Part shown: piece after piece, positions 12,743-23,300 of the stretch | How the letters are laid out: the number at the start of each line of letters is the position of its first letter | Numbering within the stretch: position 1 is the stretch's first letter | Origin: Pristionchus mayeri | Taxonomy: Eukaryota; Nematoda; Chromadorea; Rhabditida; Neodiplogasteridae | Length of the DNA stretch: 64,000 nucleotides | Assembly (NCBI GenBank): GCA_036245805.1 | Contig: BTRK01000005.1 | Coordinates: 13,058,984-13,122,983, forward strand | Direction of reading: 5' to 3' | Position numbers and translations under genes: made by a program | Notes under the pieces: model-generated | What the model was told of the DNA's origin: nothing | Databases searched by the model: none | The model's input: only the letters and a program-made list of their open reading frames with translations

Positions 12743-13745
12743 ATGCGACTCCTCGTCCTGTCTGCGATCGCTCTTCTCGCTCTGATCAAGGCGTGCTGCA
12801 AGAACAAGAGCGTTGGCAAGGTCATTCGCCTTTCTTAGCTTTGCATGCTAAACTGCAAGTTTGTGAAGAATTCATTACAATTGTGCCATTGCCAAGCTGT
12901 TCTAGAGGAGTTGATATTAGTTCTAGCCATTTTTATTAATTTTAAAATTGAAATACAATTTTACATTTTCAATGCTGCGGCAACGGCCCTTGCAACATCT
13001 TCTGCTGCAACTGCGATGGTGGCTGCAATGAGCAGTGCGAGACTGACTGTAAGCATGACAATTGCACCATATCGCTCCAACTATCATATTTTAAAACTGC
13101 AAGGAATTCGGCAACAATTCTGAGAAGTCAATACCGAATTAATGTGCTTTTGACAGCGATTAATTATGTAATACCATAATACCCATAATAGTTAGGTCTT
13201 TGGGCTAATGAAATCGATCAATTTCAGGGGATTCGTACCTCGCTGCAGTAGGAACAGCGGCCGGTATTGGCGCAATGGCCGTGGGCAGAAAGTAGAGAGA
13301 CGTCAACGGTGGTCAGACAATCTGATAGTATTTGATATACAATACGACTCTCCGGTACGTGCGTGGTCGTTTCGTGACGACTATTGAATCGTTTGACTTG
13401 GCTTAGCCATTGCAGGCGCATTCAAGGCTATGATGTTCAAGAGAGAGGACAAGCAGCGAGCGACAGCGAGTAATCTCTTCGCCGAGATCGACATGGACAT
13501 GAATGGAGAGATCTCGATCGAGGAGGGAAGAGCTTACCTCATGGCGAACACTGACTCGGCCAGAGTCAAGAGAGAAGTGGACATGGGCGAGTGGTGAGTG
13601 TATATCTTATGTTCTTTATTCTAGAGTAATATGGTGATGATAAGATGTAGGTGCTCCAAATATTTCGAATTCTAGGTTCACTGCAATGGACTCGAACGCG
13701 GATGGACTGATCCAGCCCGGTGAATTCGACAGAAGACTTGCTTGA
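12743..13745 (+). CDS. Secreted cysteine-rich EF-hand protein
   Basis: Five proposed exons: 12743-12820, 12973-13048, 13228-13263, 13416-13593 and 13676-13745, in phase and totalling 145 codons plus TGA. The start gives a signal peptide (MRLLVLSAIALLALIKAC). Exon 2 is extremely cysteine-rich (CCGNGPCNIFCCNCDGGC). Exons 4-5 encode two canonical EF-hand loops, DMDMNGEISIEE and DSNADGLIQPGE, each with the expected acidic positions 1, 3, 5, the glycine at 6 and Glu at 12, so calcium binding is likely. The acceptor before exon 2 reads TTTTCAA rather than TTTTCAG, so either the splice site is damaged, or the true junction differs, or there is a base error. Exon 3 uses a weak donor (GGTATT). Product probably extracellular; function otherwise unknown. 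Confidence 0.65.
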
Positions 13746-13958
13746 TTGTCTTCTGAAGTAACATTGATATTCAAAATGTTTCCACTCTACCGCTTAAATC
13801 CGACTAAATACACATTTTTTTATCGGTCAAGCATGATATATTTATTTCACTGATTCTTAGCCTAAAGTTAAGGTTGCGAAATAACTTTCTATCACAATAT
13901 TAAGCTGCAATACAAAGTTGTTAACTTTTAGAGAAAGAGTGAAGTCAACAATCGACAT

Positions 13959-16900
13959 CTACGACTTAATGCACGCGACCATCGTCCAGTCCATTCCGGT
14001 TGCGTCGATCAGCTTTTGAGCTGGGAGAGGAAAAAACCAGATTTCCCACCATTCGCCATCTCTGCATTCCAATTCCAGAGAAACTCTCACAGTGGGGGTT
14101 CCGGTTTTGTTGGTCTGAAAATTACGTTTTGATTACTAATCGTAAATTGATTCCTTGTAATTTAAAAAAAAATCATGAAAAATTTTCGAGAAAATAGTTT
14201 GCTGTTAGCTGCAGGGAAGAAATAAGGGGTCACTCCCTAGTCCTTTCTCGTACTCTCTCAGTCGGGAGACACGTGTATTCGAGAACTTCTGAATCATTTC
14301 CATACCACGAGCATGAAGTCCAGATTGTCTGCCGGCTCGCAAAAGGCGCCAGTCGGGGTGATCGTCGCTGGTTTGTATGCGGAGATTCCGGTGAACACGT
14401 TCTCGGGGATCACCTCCAGAAGAGGGCAAGCTGAAATGGAATTATTCGAGGAGAAGATAGGCCATTCACACTCGAGAATAGGGTTGGTCATACGATTGTT
14501 GATGGTATTGTGCAATGTCTCGCCCTCCTTTCGAGAGGAGGAGAGGCATTGCGCCATTGTATTACAAAAACGAGACATTGAGGTAATTTCTATGCATTTC
14601 CCACAATCTCTCGGCTTCTAGGTGAGAGTAAGATTATTGTAACAGTACATCCCGTTTTCGAAACTGGTGCTGGCGGGAGAACACTTAACCAGTGTGGATT
14701 CAGTATGTAGTGCCCACTTTCGCGAGAGCTGTGTTATCAAGTCACGACTAAGTATCACAAAAACATTACGCTTTGGCGCAGTCGTGGGTGCGACAGTGGT
14801 CGCTTTGGTTTCGCTCATACAGCACACATCGGTCGTTACGACTGCCGCGACGCTCATGAGGCTGGCAGTGCTGCAGGGACCCATGAAACAGGTCTCCGAG
14901 AACCACTCCCCATTGATGCACTTGAATGAGTTCGCGATGATTAAGCCTTCGGTTCCCTAAAAAATAATACTTTACAAAGGTACACCTCGTCTTCGGGGCT
15001 GGGCTCGCGGGAAACCGTTGTAAGGCCAGGGTCAATGTGGAGCCTGGTGTATAGCTGGTGTGTACCAGGGTCATATTACTCTTACTAGAAAATTTCCAAA
15101 ATAATCGAGTAAGTAGATGTTGGGTAGAGTTTCCGGGGGGCGGACATTTCGGCAACGGACCGCCCTTCGCTGGAGATTCGGCGTAGCTCCTTGGAAGTTG
15201 TGTCATTGTAACTATTGTGTGATACTCTACATTTGCATATATAATTATGGTTGCTAGGCGAACTTGAGTTTCACTCCATATCTATGTATAGGGGTCATGG
15301 TCCAAAATTGAGAATTTGAGTGCAAAATCATGGATAGGCAAACACCACATACCGTAACTAATTCATATTCCAGTATTCCAGTAACTACTTTAACACGGGA
15401 ACATGGACATAGATTGATTGCGATATTTGGTGTTCATCTAACAATGATTTTCCACTCAAATTCTTAATTTTGGACCACGAACCCCTATACATAGATATGG
15501 TGTGAAACTAAAGTTCGACTAGCAACGAGAATTATATATGCAACTGTAGAGTAGCACACACTGGTTACAATGACAAAACTCCCAAGGAGCTATGCCGAAT
15601 CTCCAGCGAAGGGCGCTCCGTTGCCGAAATGTCCGCCCCCCCCCCCCCCGAGTTTCCCCTTTCAGGTCTCACCTAGGTCACCTGAAATTCAATTACGTCC
15701 CAGACAAAGAAATTAATATTACCTGATTTGCATGGACGTGAGAAAGGCAAAATCATTTTGGGTACCTGGGTACCTATTTCTTTCAATTCCCCTCTCTATG
15801 AGTGGGAGGTTGCGCACAATGAAACGAGTTAAAGACAAAATTTAATTGATTTTGATTCGAAAAAATACTCATTTTGCGAGGATTGAGTTACGTTTCATCG
15901 ACCTCTATTAGCTCAGAATTACCTGTAGATAACAAAGGAATGACTGAATTTACCTGATCAGGTAATTCGACAAATATTTTTACCTGATTACCCAAAATGG
16001 GAAACTCTAATGTTGGGCCGTATCATTTCGCTCGAAAAAAGCTGCTCAACATACTTTTGCGAACACGAATTGAGGGGTGGTTCCACTGCAGGTGGCTCCG
16101 CTCGGTGTGACGGTCGCAGATCCATGCGTGTATCCCGGCTCCCAGCGAGCGTCGATTTGAGCCTGTGTGCATGTGCCGAGAGCGGGGCATTCTGAAATAC
16201 CGAACGATATCAGTGGTATTCGTGGAGCAGTACAATTGAAACAATGAAAGAATGACATTGCTACCTTTCCATAAATCGTAAGCTTTTTCGCGTGGTTATT
16301 TCGTTGCGAACGAGATTTTAGCAATACGATAACTTCCGGAATAGAAGCAATAAATTCCAGATTTGTTTGAAAAATGGAGTTCGTCTGCAAGTCAGAATAC
16401 CGTAGCCCATTGAGATATTGGATTAGCAAGTATGTCAGACTCCTGATTTTGCCTGCTTGTTGATGGAAATCATGAATACCGCCCTCCTGCCTTAATCGTA
16501 AGCTACCGTAATCAGTGATATTGTTTCAGATGCTGGGTCAGATTCATGATTGCCTTGGTCATATATGGAAAACCTCGATTCTACTCTAGAGTAGGGTCAA
16601 ACGTGCCGTGAGAACCATGAGTTTGGAGGCATTTTTGTGAACAATCAAATTGTTGTCTAAATATTCCGGAGACATCTTCTTTTTTTGTTTAGAAACGCCA
16701 TTTCTAGTTGCCACAGACTGTATTTGAAGAAGGTATTATCTTTATCCTAACTATCCCACGACCTCTTCCTTTTATATGAACATCAGATCAGGGGGTATGG
16801 ATAAAATTTCTCGTTGTGAACATCATCATGTCATGCAGCCACAAGGACTACACACTTCGAAAAGCGGGCTACGATATCTGATATATTTTGCCAACAATAT

Positions 16901-18674
16901 TCAAGAACTAGGAAAGATCGATTCCCGAGCATTTTTTTGTGTTAAATTGCAATTAGTTCACAAATAACGACCGAGTTCTAAGAACTCCGATCGGCACGTG
17001 TTACTGTCGAAACAAATCCGATTCCACTCACGTGGGGACGGTACGGCGGTGCAGTCCACTTTCGTCACTTCCACACCCATGAACTCCCATCTGGGCGTCG
17101 CCGCTGCGGCATTGCATGTGACCGAAAGTGTCGTCACTCCGTCCACCACGCCATCACTTCCATCTCCCCATTCGCCCATGTTGCTGTTGATCTGTAGATC
17201 GGCTCAGAGCCTGTTTTTGCAGAGGAAATTCGCAATTAGTCGTCGATGAATAGAAAAAAATAATTTAAAATATCAGAAAAAAATTAATTAAAATTTTTTG
17301 ATACTCACGACAATGGACGATTGACCTCCCAAGCAGGTAAAGGTCCGCATCTCGCATGTAGCGTCTTTGGTGTCTCCATCAAAGGGTTTGGAGTATGAGG
17401 GAGACTCCATGGCCTTCGTTATAAGATCGTCCGCGCACTTCCCGGGGCACTCTGCAAGATCACTGTTTTAATAAGGTTTTCAATTTCGTTTCGGAGAGTA
17501 ATGTTTGCGCAGCGCTACAAATTGAAATAGTGACTCTTAATACATATTCAGAATCATTACCTGGCACAATAGTTGAAGGCTCGATAGTGGCAGTGGAATC
17601 GGGGTCTTCACTGGTCCAGTCTGTGGTAGTGGAAGTATCACCTGTGGTAGTCAGATGATAATGGTATTGTGATGTTTGTTTAAATAATTTTAATGTCTAC
17701 ATCAATCATTACCCGGGCATGTTGCGTTCAGCGTGTCCGTGATCAGCTTCACTGATCCATCACAGTTGAAGCCCAGCCACTTTCCATCAGCCACGCAAAC
17801 CGCCTTGCTGTACTCGACTGTTCCCGACTCGGTCTGGAATGTTTGATGATGCTTGTAGGAGAGATGATATTTCACATCGTAATAAGACACAACGAATAAA
17901 TTGTCTTTTTATGACTACTTTGTTTACCCATTATCGATCGAAATCATACCTGGATGCTGATGTCTCCCTGCTCGCAAGTTCTCGTTTCCTTTCCGTCGAA
18001 GCACGATGCCGTGGTCACTTGATCAAGCTGTGGTCTCAGACCCGCCTCGCACTTCGGACCACCACACGGAACCGAGCATCTGGCGTCAACGTGGGCTCCG
18101 AGGAATGTTGCCTGTAGGTAAAGGTAAAGGTACAGCCCGTCAAGCGATTTTACAGTCGTCAAGAGATGACGACGCTAGGTGGTGTGGTGGGGTGAGGCTG
18201 ACTAATGTAGACTGTAGACTATAACATCATTTCATTGCAAAAAAAAGAGTAAAGGTCTAGCTGAGCCAACCTTTCCATCGCAACTCGTGCCGTACCACTC
18301 CCTATCGACGCAGGCAATTTGTTCGAAAAATTCCACTTGCTGAAAATGTGAATTTTACAAAAATTGTCATGATACAGAGTGATGGAAGAGACCAAGGACC
18401 TTACGAAAAACTAGTTGGAATGACCCAGTAACGCACGTCTGCCATTCTGTTTAGCGATGGTGCCGCACATGTCAGTCGGTGATTGACTTGGTTCGCGCAC
18501 GTGGACTGAAGAAGGGACGAGTCGCCAGAGAAGGAACAGTCGTTCGCAACATCGGCGCAAGTAGCCGAGACTGCAAATGAAGCTTAGTTTTTGAATCGTT
18601 ATTGAATAAACTGCAAACAACCCACCGTATCCTACTGTTACAGTAGCCAGGTAGAGGCGGAGAAAGGCGCACAT
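13959..18674 (-). CDS. Gene A: secreted multidomain protein with C6 domain
   Basis: Twelve in-phase exons give about 507 residues ending TAG at 13959: 18674-18626, 18570-18437, 18339-18271, 18111-17950, 17833-17713, 17641-17561, 17451-17309, 17191-17032, 16191-16055, 14956-14770, 14430-14306 and 14114-13959. Residues 1-17 form a signal peptide. Residues 18-178 hold two C...C..G.W.G..C modules, 178-205 a Ser/Thr linker, and 205-306 a nematode C6 domain (Cys in CPGKC, ATC, FTC, VTC, VDC). Two further modules follow, each a CP.L....TP.GA.C exon plus a C..GEW exon. I chose the ATG at 18674 rather than 18695 because the TATA box at 18715-18710 would start transcription between them and the upstream ATG is absent in paralogue E. 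Divergent from gene B. Intron 9 carries a foldback element. Likely extracellular; role unknown. Confidence 0.7.
14440..14770 (-). other. Possible extra or decayed C6 exons inside gene A intron
   Basis: On the minus strand this intron reads RDLITQLSRKWALHTESTL, then a Cys-containing stretch ending GMYCYNN, and further on NPILECEWPIFSSNN. The first resembles the first C6 exon of gene A (DLIT...C...C) and the second its Cys-containing partner. I cannot find donors and acceptors that join them in phase, so they may be a second C6 module that has decayed, or alternative exons. Confidence 0.35.
15125..15655. repeat. Foldback element FB8 in gene A intron
   Basis: Arms of about 250 bp are inverted copies: sequence from the GGGGGGCGGACATTTCGG stretch at 15137 to about 15382 reappears reversed up to the C-rich tract at 15639-15651. 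It lies in the 1.1-kb intron between exons 9 and 10 of gene A. The homologous intron of pseudogene E instead carries a MITE, so both insertions postdate the A/E duplication. Confidence 0.8.
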
Positions 18675-18709
18675 GGTCGCACTGATTTCTCCCATGGCTC
18701 CCCGGCAAA

Positions 18710-18762
18710 TTTATACAAGCAAACCTCACCGCACATCCCTGGCGGAGTGTGGATTATGCTAA
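18710..18762 (-). promoter_or_regulatory. Gene A core promoter: TTAGCATAATCC element and TATA box
   Basis: On the minus strand TTAGCATAATCC (18762-18751) is followed by TATAAA (18715-18710), about 36 bases before the chosen ATG. The same two elements, with similar sequence between them, precede pseudogene E. Confidence 0.6.
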
Positions 18763-20187
18763 TTTCGATCCAGGAAATTTCAGAAGAGAAATGACTTCTG
18801 GTCTCGCCTCTTCATCAATATTACTTACTCTACTTTTCCCCATCTACAGTTCAATGTTCAAAATAAAATTATCGGCGCGCAATAAGCGCAATAATGACGA
18901 TTTTTATAATTATAAGTCCAATTGAGCGAGAGATTTGTGATCGCTTTTTTCCACTTCTCAGAGTTTGCTGCATACTGTACGCAATCACTAATATCAAGTA
19001 CAATTATCAAATTTAATGAAAAATCAAATGTGATGCTGTTCGTAGTGTGAACTCTCCGCGTAAACAAGTGAAGGGGAGAGATTATGCATATGTCGAGACG
19101 CAACAAACTGGTGCCGAATTGTCATCGTATCGCCGAAACAATTTCAATGCGATTATTATTGACGTTTTTGACGACTCTTTGGTGTACGGTAGATTTCATT
19201 ATATTTTTGCCATTGTCCAGAAGACATTGATCATTTGTAATGAAAAATCTTTCATATTTGCTAGCTATTTCTTCCATTAATAACATTCGATACCGCAACC
19301 AAGATGGAAAGTTTCTTCAAAGTTGGTGATAAATTTTATTCATCGATTTGAACGATTTTTCACAGCGTTTTTCTCTAAAGTTGTTAACGATAGTGAAACG
19401 TGCAGACGCCGAGAATGAGTGAAAAGCCACTTGAACGAGAAGGTGTGAAGGGATAATCCTGGAGAGAAAGGAGGCACCAACATATGCCTTGCGCACTGAG
19501 CCACTTCAAATTGTCCTATGAATAATTACGCTTTTGCACGTACACGCAAGCGTATCTGTCTCGCACGAAAAGCTACTTCACATGAGAGAATGCATAATGT
19601 TGCAATGGCACGTACGCACTTCAAATTTCTCCGCTTATACGTACACCGAAATAAAAATCGAATCGATATTTATCAATAATCTTCGAATATAATGTTCACT
19701 GTTCACATCAAGGAAGTGTTCAAACTAGATTCACAATCGGAGCGGTAATCCTTTTCCTCCTCTCTTCATGTCTCTTCATGCAATATATGACCTAAAATAT
19801 TGTCAACGAAACTCATGATTTATTTATTTTGAGTCGAAAAACTCAAACAATTCTCATCCAAAAAAGAAACTGCAGATATTGGTTATATCGAATAATGTCC
19901 GATGGAGGGTATCGATTCGATCGTATTGAATTCCTAGAGAAGGACAAGCCGCGGATGAGGACCGATGCATCATGTGAAAAATTAGTGTAAAAGCGACGCA
20001 ATGAACGATGGAGAAAATAGGAAGACGATGTGCGTGAATTTTGGGAGCATTGCTAATGAAGCATGAATCCGTCGACTAACATTATCAGCGTTTTCGCGCC
20101 TATAAATATAAATTCACATTCTGGTTTGAGAAGTGCTACAAATCGGAAAATACGGTATCCTAGTATTTGCTCTTACAGTAATCTAGT
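18763..20187. repeat. A/B divergent spacer, copy 1
   Basis: Non-coding sequence between divergent genes A and B. Blocks at about 19030-19110, 19385-19560 and 19700-19770 (for example AAACGTGCAGA and the TTGCGCACTGAGCCACTTCA stretch) recur in order in the E/C spacer at 32285-33060 and in the orphan spacer at 41283-41720. No gene seen in it. Confidence 0.65.
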
Positions 20188-20330
20188 GTTTGCGTCACGC
20201 AGGAAAGAGAGAGGAATCGCTTTCTCCCCTTCCAAACGATAGCGAAACGAGTGCGGCAATACTTTGCATAATCCCAGTCCGTGTCTCTATAAAAATTTCC
20301 TCTCTCTCCCTCCCCATCGCAACTTCCCAA
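20188..20330 (+). promoter_or_regulatory. Gene B promoter: TGCGTCAC, TTTGCATAATCC, TATA box
   Basis: TGCGTCAC (near 20191), TTTGCATAATCC (20263-20274) and TATAAAAA (20288-20295) lie in the same order and spacing as in gene C. TATA is 43 bases before the ATG. TGCGTCAC is the complement of an ATF/bZIP-like TGACGCA half-site; factor identity is inference. Confidence 0.65.
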
Positions 20331-23300
20331 ATGCGACTCCTCCTGGTGTTCATAGCGCTCTCCACGAGCCGTGCCTATGGTAGGTCTTTTGAATCACTGT
20401 GCAATGATACAAAAGATAAATTGTTTATTCATTCAGGCCTGGACTGTCAGATGGATGCTTATGAGGGAACGATCGTGAACACGACGGTTGATGGACAGCG
20501 AGTTGTCTCCTGTCTGACGGGGCGAATCTATGCGTGGCTCACTGGCGTTAGTTATCCTGTGCTAGAAGTTGCCAACTAATTAGACGGTTTCACCGAGGCC
20601 AGTCCTTTATTATGAAAGACGAATTTCAGACTGAAGGAAATATGGTGTACATCGACCACGCTACGTGCTTGCCGGATGGCACTTGGTGGGCATTTAAAGT
20701 TTGTGAACATACATGGAAGCTTGTATGCCTTTGAATTAACATAACGTGATACAAAACGTTCAGGGTCGGGACTTCATGCGACGGACACGCCTACATCGTG
20801 GAGCCTATCAAGCCATACTTCAATTGCCCCGATGTTCACCTGCCCATCACAACCAAGGCACCAACTGGCCCTACCGTAACCACTGTGTCGACGGTACCAG
20901 CGGTACCCACCACCGCTCCGACACCGGCAACTTCCCAGCCATGTATGTGCGCGTTCACTGACGCCGGAGCGACTCTCGGAATGGTCAGAACCCTTGCTAT
21001 CGATCTAATAGAGCTTGAGAGCAGAAAGAAACGCGTATTGGATCAGTTCCTCAGTGAGAACATACGCTAAACAATTAAAGATTTTTTTTTTCAGAATGCG
21101 CCGGTGTCATTCTGCGAAAACAGAATAAAGCAGACGTTGCAGTGCGATGGTAAAATCTTCGTTAAGGTAACAGTTTGTGATCAATAATCGTATAAAACAT
21201 AACAACATATTTTCGTTATTTCAGGATGGAAGCAACCTGGTGAGCTACGACAGCTTGTCTTGCACTAACGGAATCTGGTCAGGCACAAGCTGCGATGAAA
21301 CACCATTAGTGAGTGTAAATACATGTGTTTGGGAATAATGGGTACATATATTTTTGTATCATTATTTGGCATGGATTATTAACCATTTTGTCACGCAGGA
21401 GCTCGGCACTGCCTCAGTGACAGTCCAGTGTGCAGCGCAGGAACGTGAGAATCATATTTTATAAATGTGTTTAAATATATTTGAGTTGTTTTCTCAGCGC
21501 CAATCTGTCCTCAAATACCATCTCGTGACGGGCTCATCTACATCGGCACAGAGGACGGACTTCAGAGGTTTACGTTGCTTTCGAAAGACAGTTCTTTGAA
21601 AATCACACTACCTTTAGCCACTCTTATGGATATTGTTATAAAATAAATTGTTTACAGGTACACGTGTGAAGGCGATGAGCTCGTTCGGTACAAGATATAC
21701 GGAGGTGAGAAGTAAATTGTTTTCGGAATCGATAATAACTATTACAGATCGTACCGTTCACACCAAATATGTGGAATGCAATGCGAGTGAGTCACTTATG
21801 AAATATGATCAAAAATCATCCCCCACACACCTACTGAATCATGTTCTTCTAGCGTACTTCCGCGGCGCGTCTTCGAATTATGTCTACTGGTACTACGGAG
21901 ACATCAAGATTGATGAGCTCGAGTGCAGAGATTACGGCACATTCAACAAGGTTTAGCCAATTCCACTCGTATTATTGGGGTGTCCGGAAAGTTCGTATAA
22001 TTTTTTGTTTTTATTTTTTATTCAATGCTTTACAATTCTCAGTGACCAATGTATGCCCCCTTCTTTCTCACTACCTCCCTCCAGCGATTGGGCAGGGTCT
22101 CGATTCCTCTCTTCCAGAATGCGGGTTTCTTCGAGACCGCCCAGTTCACGAAAGCCCTCACAACTTCATCTCGATTCTTGAACTTCTTTCCTTTGCAGAA
22201 GTCAGAGAGAGAGCGGAAGCAGTGATAGTCGCATGGGGAGAGATCCGGGGAATACGGTGGATGGGGAATCCTCTCGATCTTCAGCTCGTCCATTTTCTTC
22301 TGGGTCATCTTCGCTCGATGTGGGCGAGCATTGTCCATCAGAAGAAGAATTTTGCCCTGGTTCAGGAGTCTGGGAGGGACTCTGATCGCGACATCTTCCA
22401 GTTGTTCAGAGAAGAGGTCGACATTGATGCTGGTGCCAGGGGCGAGGATCTCCCAGTAGATGGGACCGAGCACTGAGAAGAAGAAGCAGAGGAGTTCCTT
22501 CTTTCCGTGCTCTTCCTTCTTCGGGACGGGCGTGGGCTTCTCATCTGCATCCACCCATTGCAGTCTCCTCACAGGGTTATCGTACGTGATCCACTTCTCA
22601 TCTGTAGCGATGATGGAATTGACCCATCGAAAATTGGATCTACGATGGAGTAATTCCCGACAAACTTGAACACGATTTTTCAGCTGTTCGGGGGAGAGGT
22701 CATGAGGAATCACTTGTGGGAGTTTCGGCTTCTTCCCAGATCGATGGAGGATATCGGACACCGTTGATCTGGGAGTACCAGTATCCTTCTTCAACTCACG
22801 CACACTGGCCATGGGCTTGCGCTTCAGCGTGCGGAGAACGAGAGGCTGATCGAGGGAGGGAGGGCGTCCAGAGCGGGGTTGATCATCGAGACTAAACTCC
22901 CCTTTCTTGAAGCGGGAGAACCTCTTATAGCAGAAGCGTATGGAGGGGGCGTCAGCTCCTTCCGACTGGGCCAGGGCAGAGTGGGCCTCCTTCACGGATC
23001 GGCCAAGACGGTAGTAATGAAGTAAAACTGCTCGGAGGTAGAGATGGGAGTCCATCACAAGAATCAATGTAGCAACTAGGAGACTGATTAAATCCTCTCA
23101 CTTCTCAACGTCAGAATGATGCAATACATTGTTGACAAACAGATAGCGCAATCACTGCATTTGATCGCGAACTGACTTTTTTTCCGAAGCATTATACGAA
23201 CTTTCCGGACACCCCAATACACAAAACATTGTGAAAAAAGTGATAATGCTTCAAGATACTTTTTGCAGGATTGCTCCGTCCCATACCACACGAACGCGTT

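Noticed and set aside
14766..15206. 146-codon minus-strand frame
   Set aside because: It runs out of gene A exon 10 in a different reading frame and into the foldback FB8; gene A splicing explains the coding signal.
15639..15651. Poly-C tract as a regulatory site
   Set aside because: It corresponds to the G-rich end of the opposite FB8 arm and is probably a slippage-expanded part of the foldback.
22362..22669. Short open frames overlapping the mariner on both strands
   Set aside because: Shadows of the transposase reading frame.
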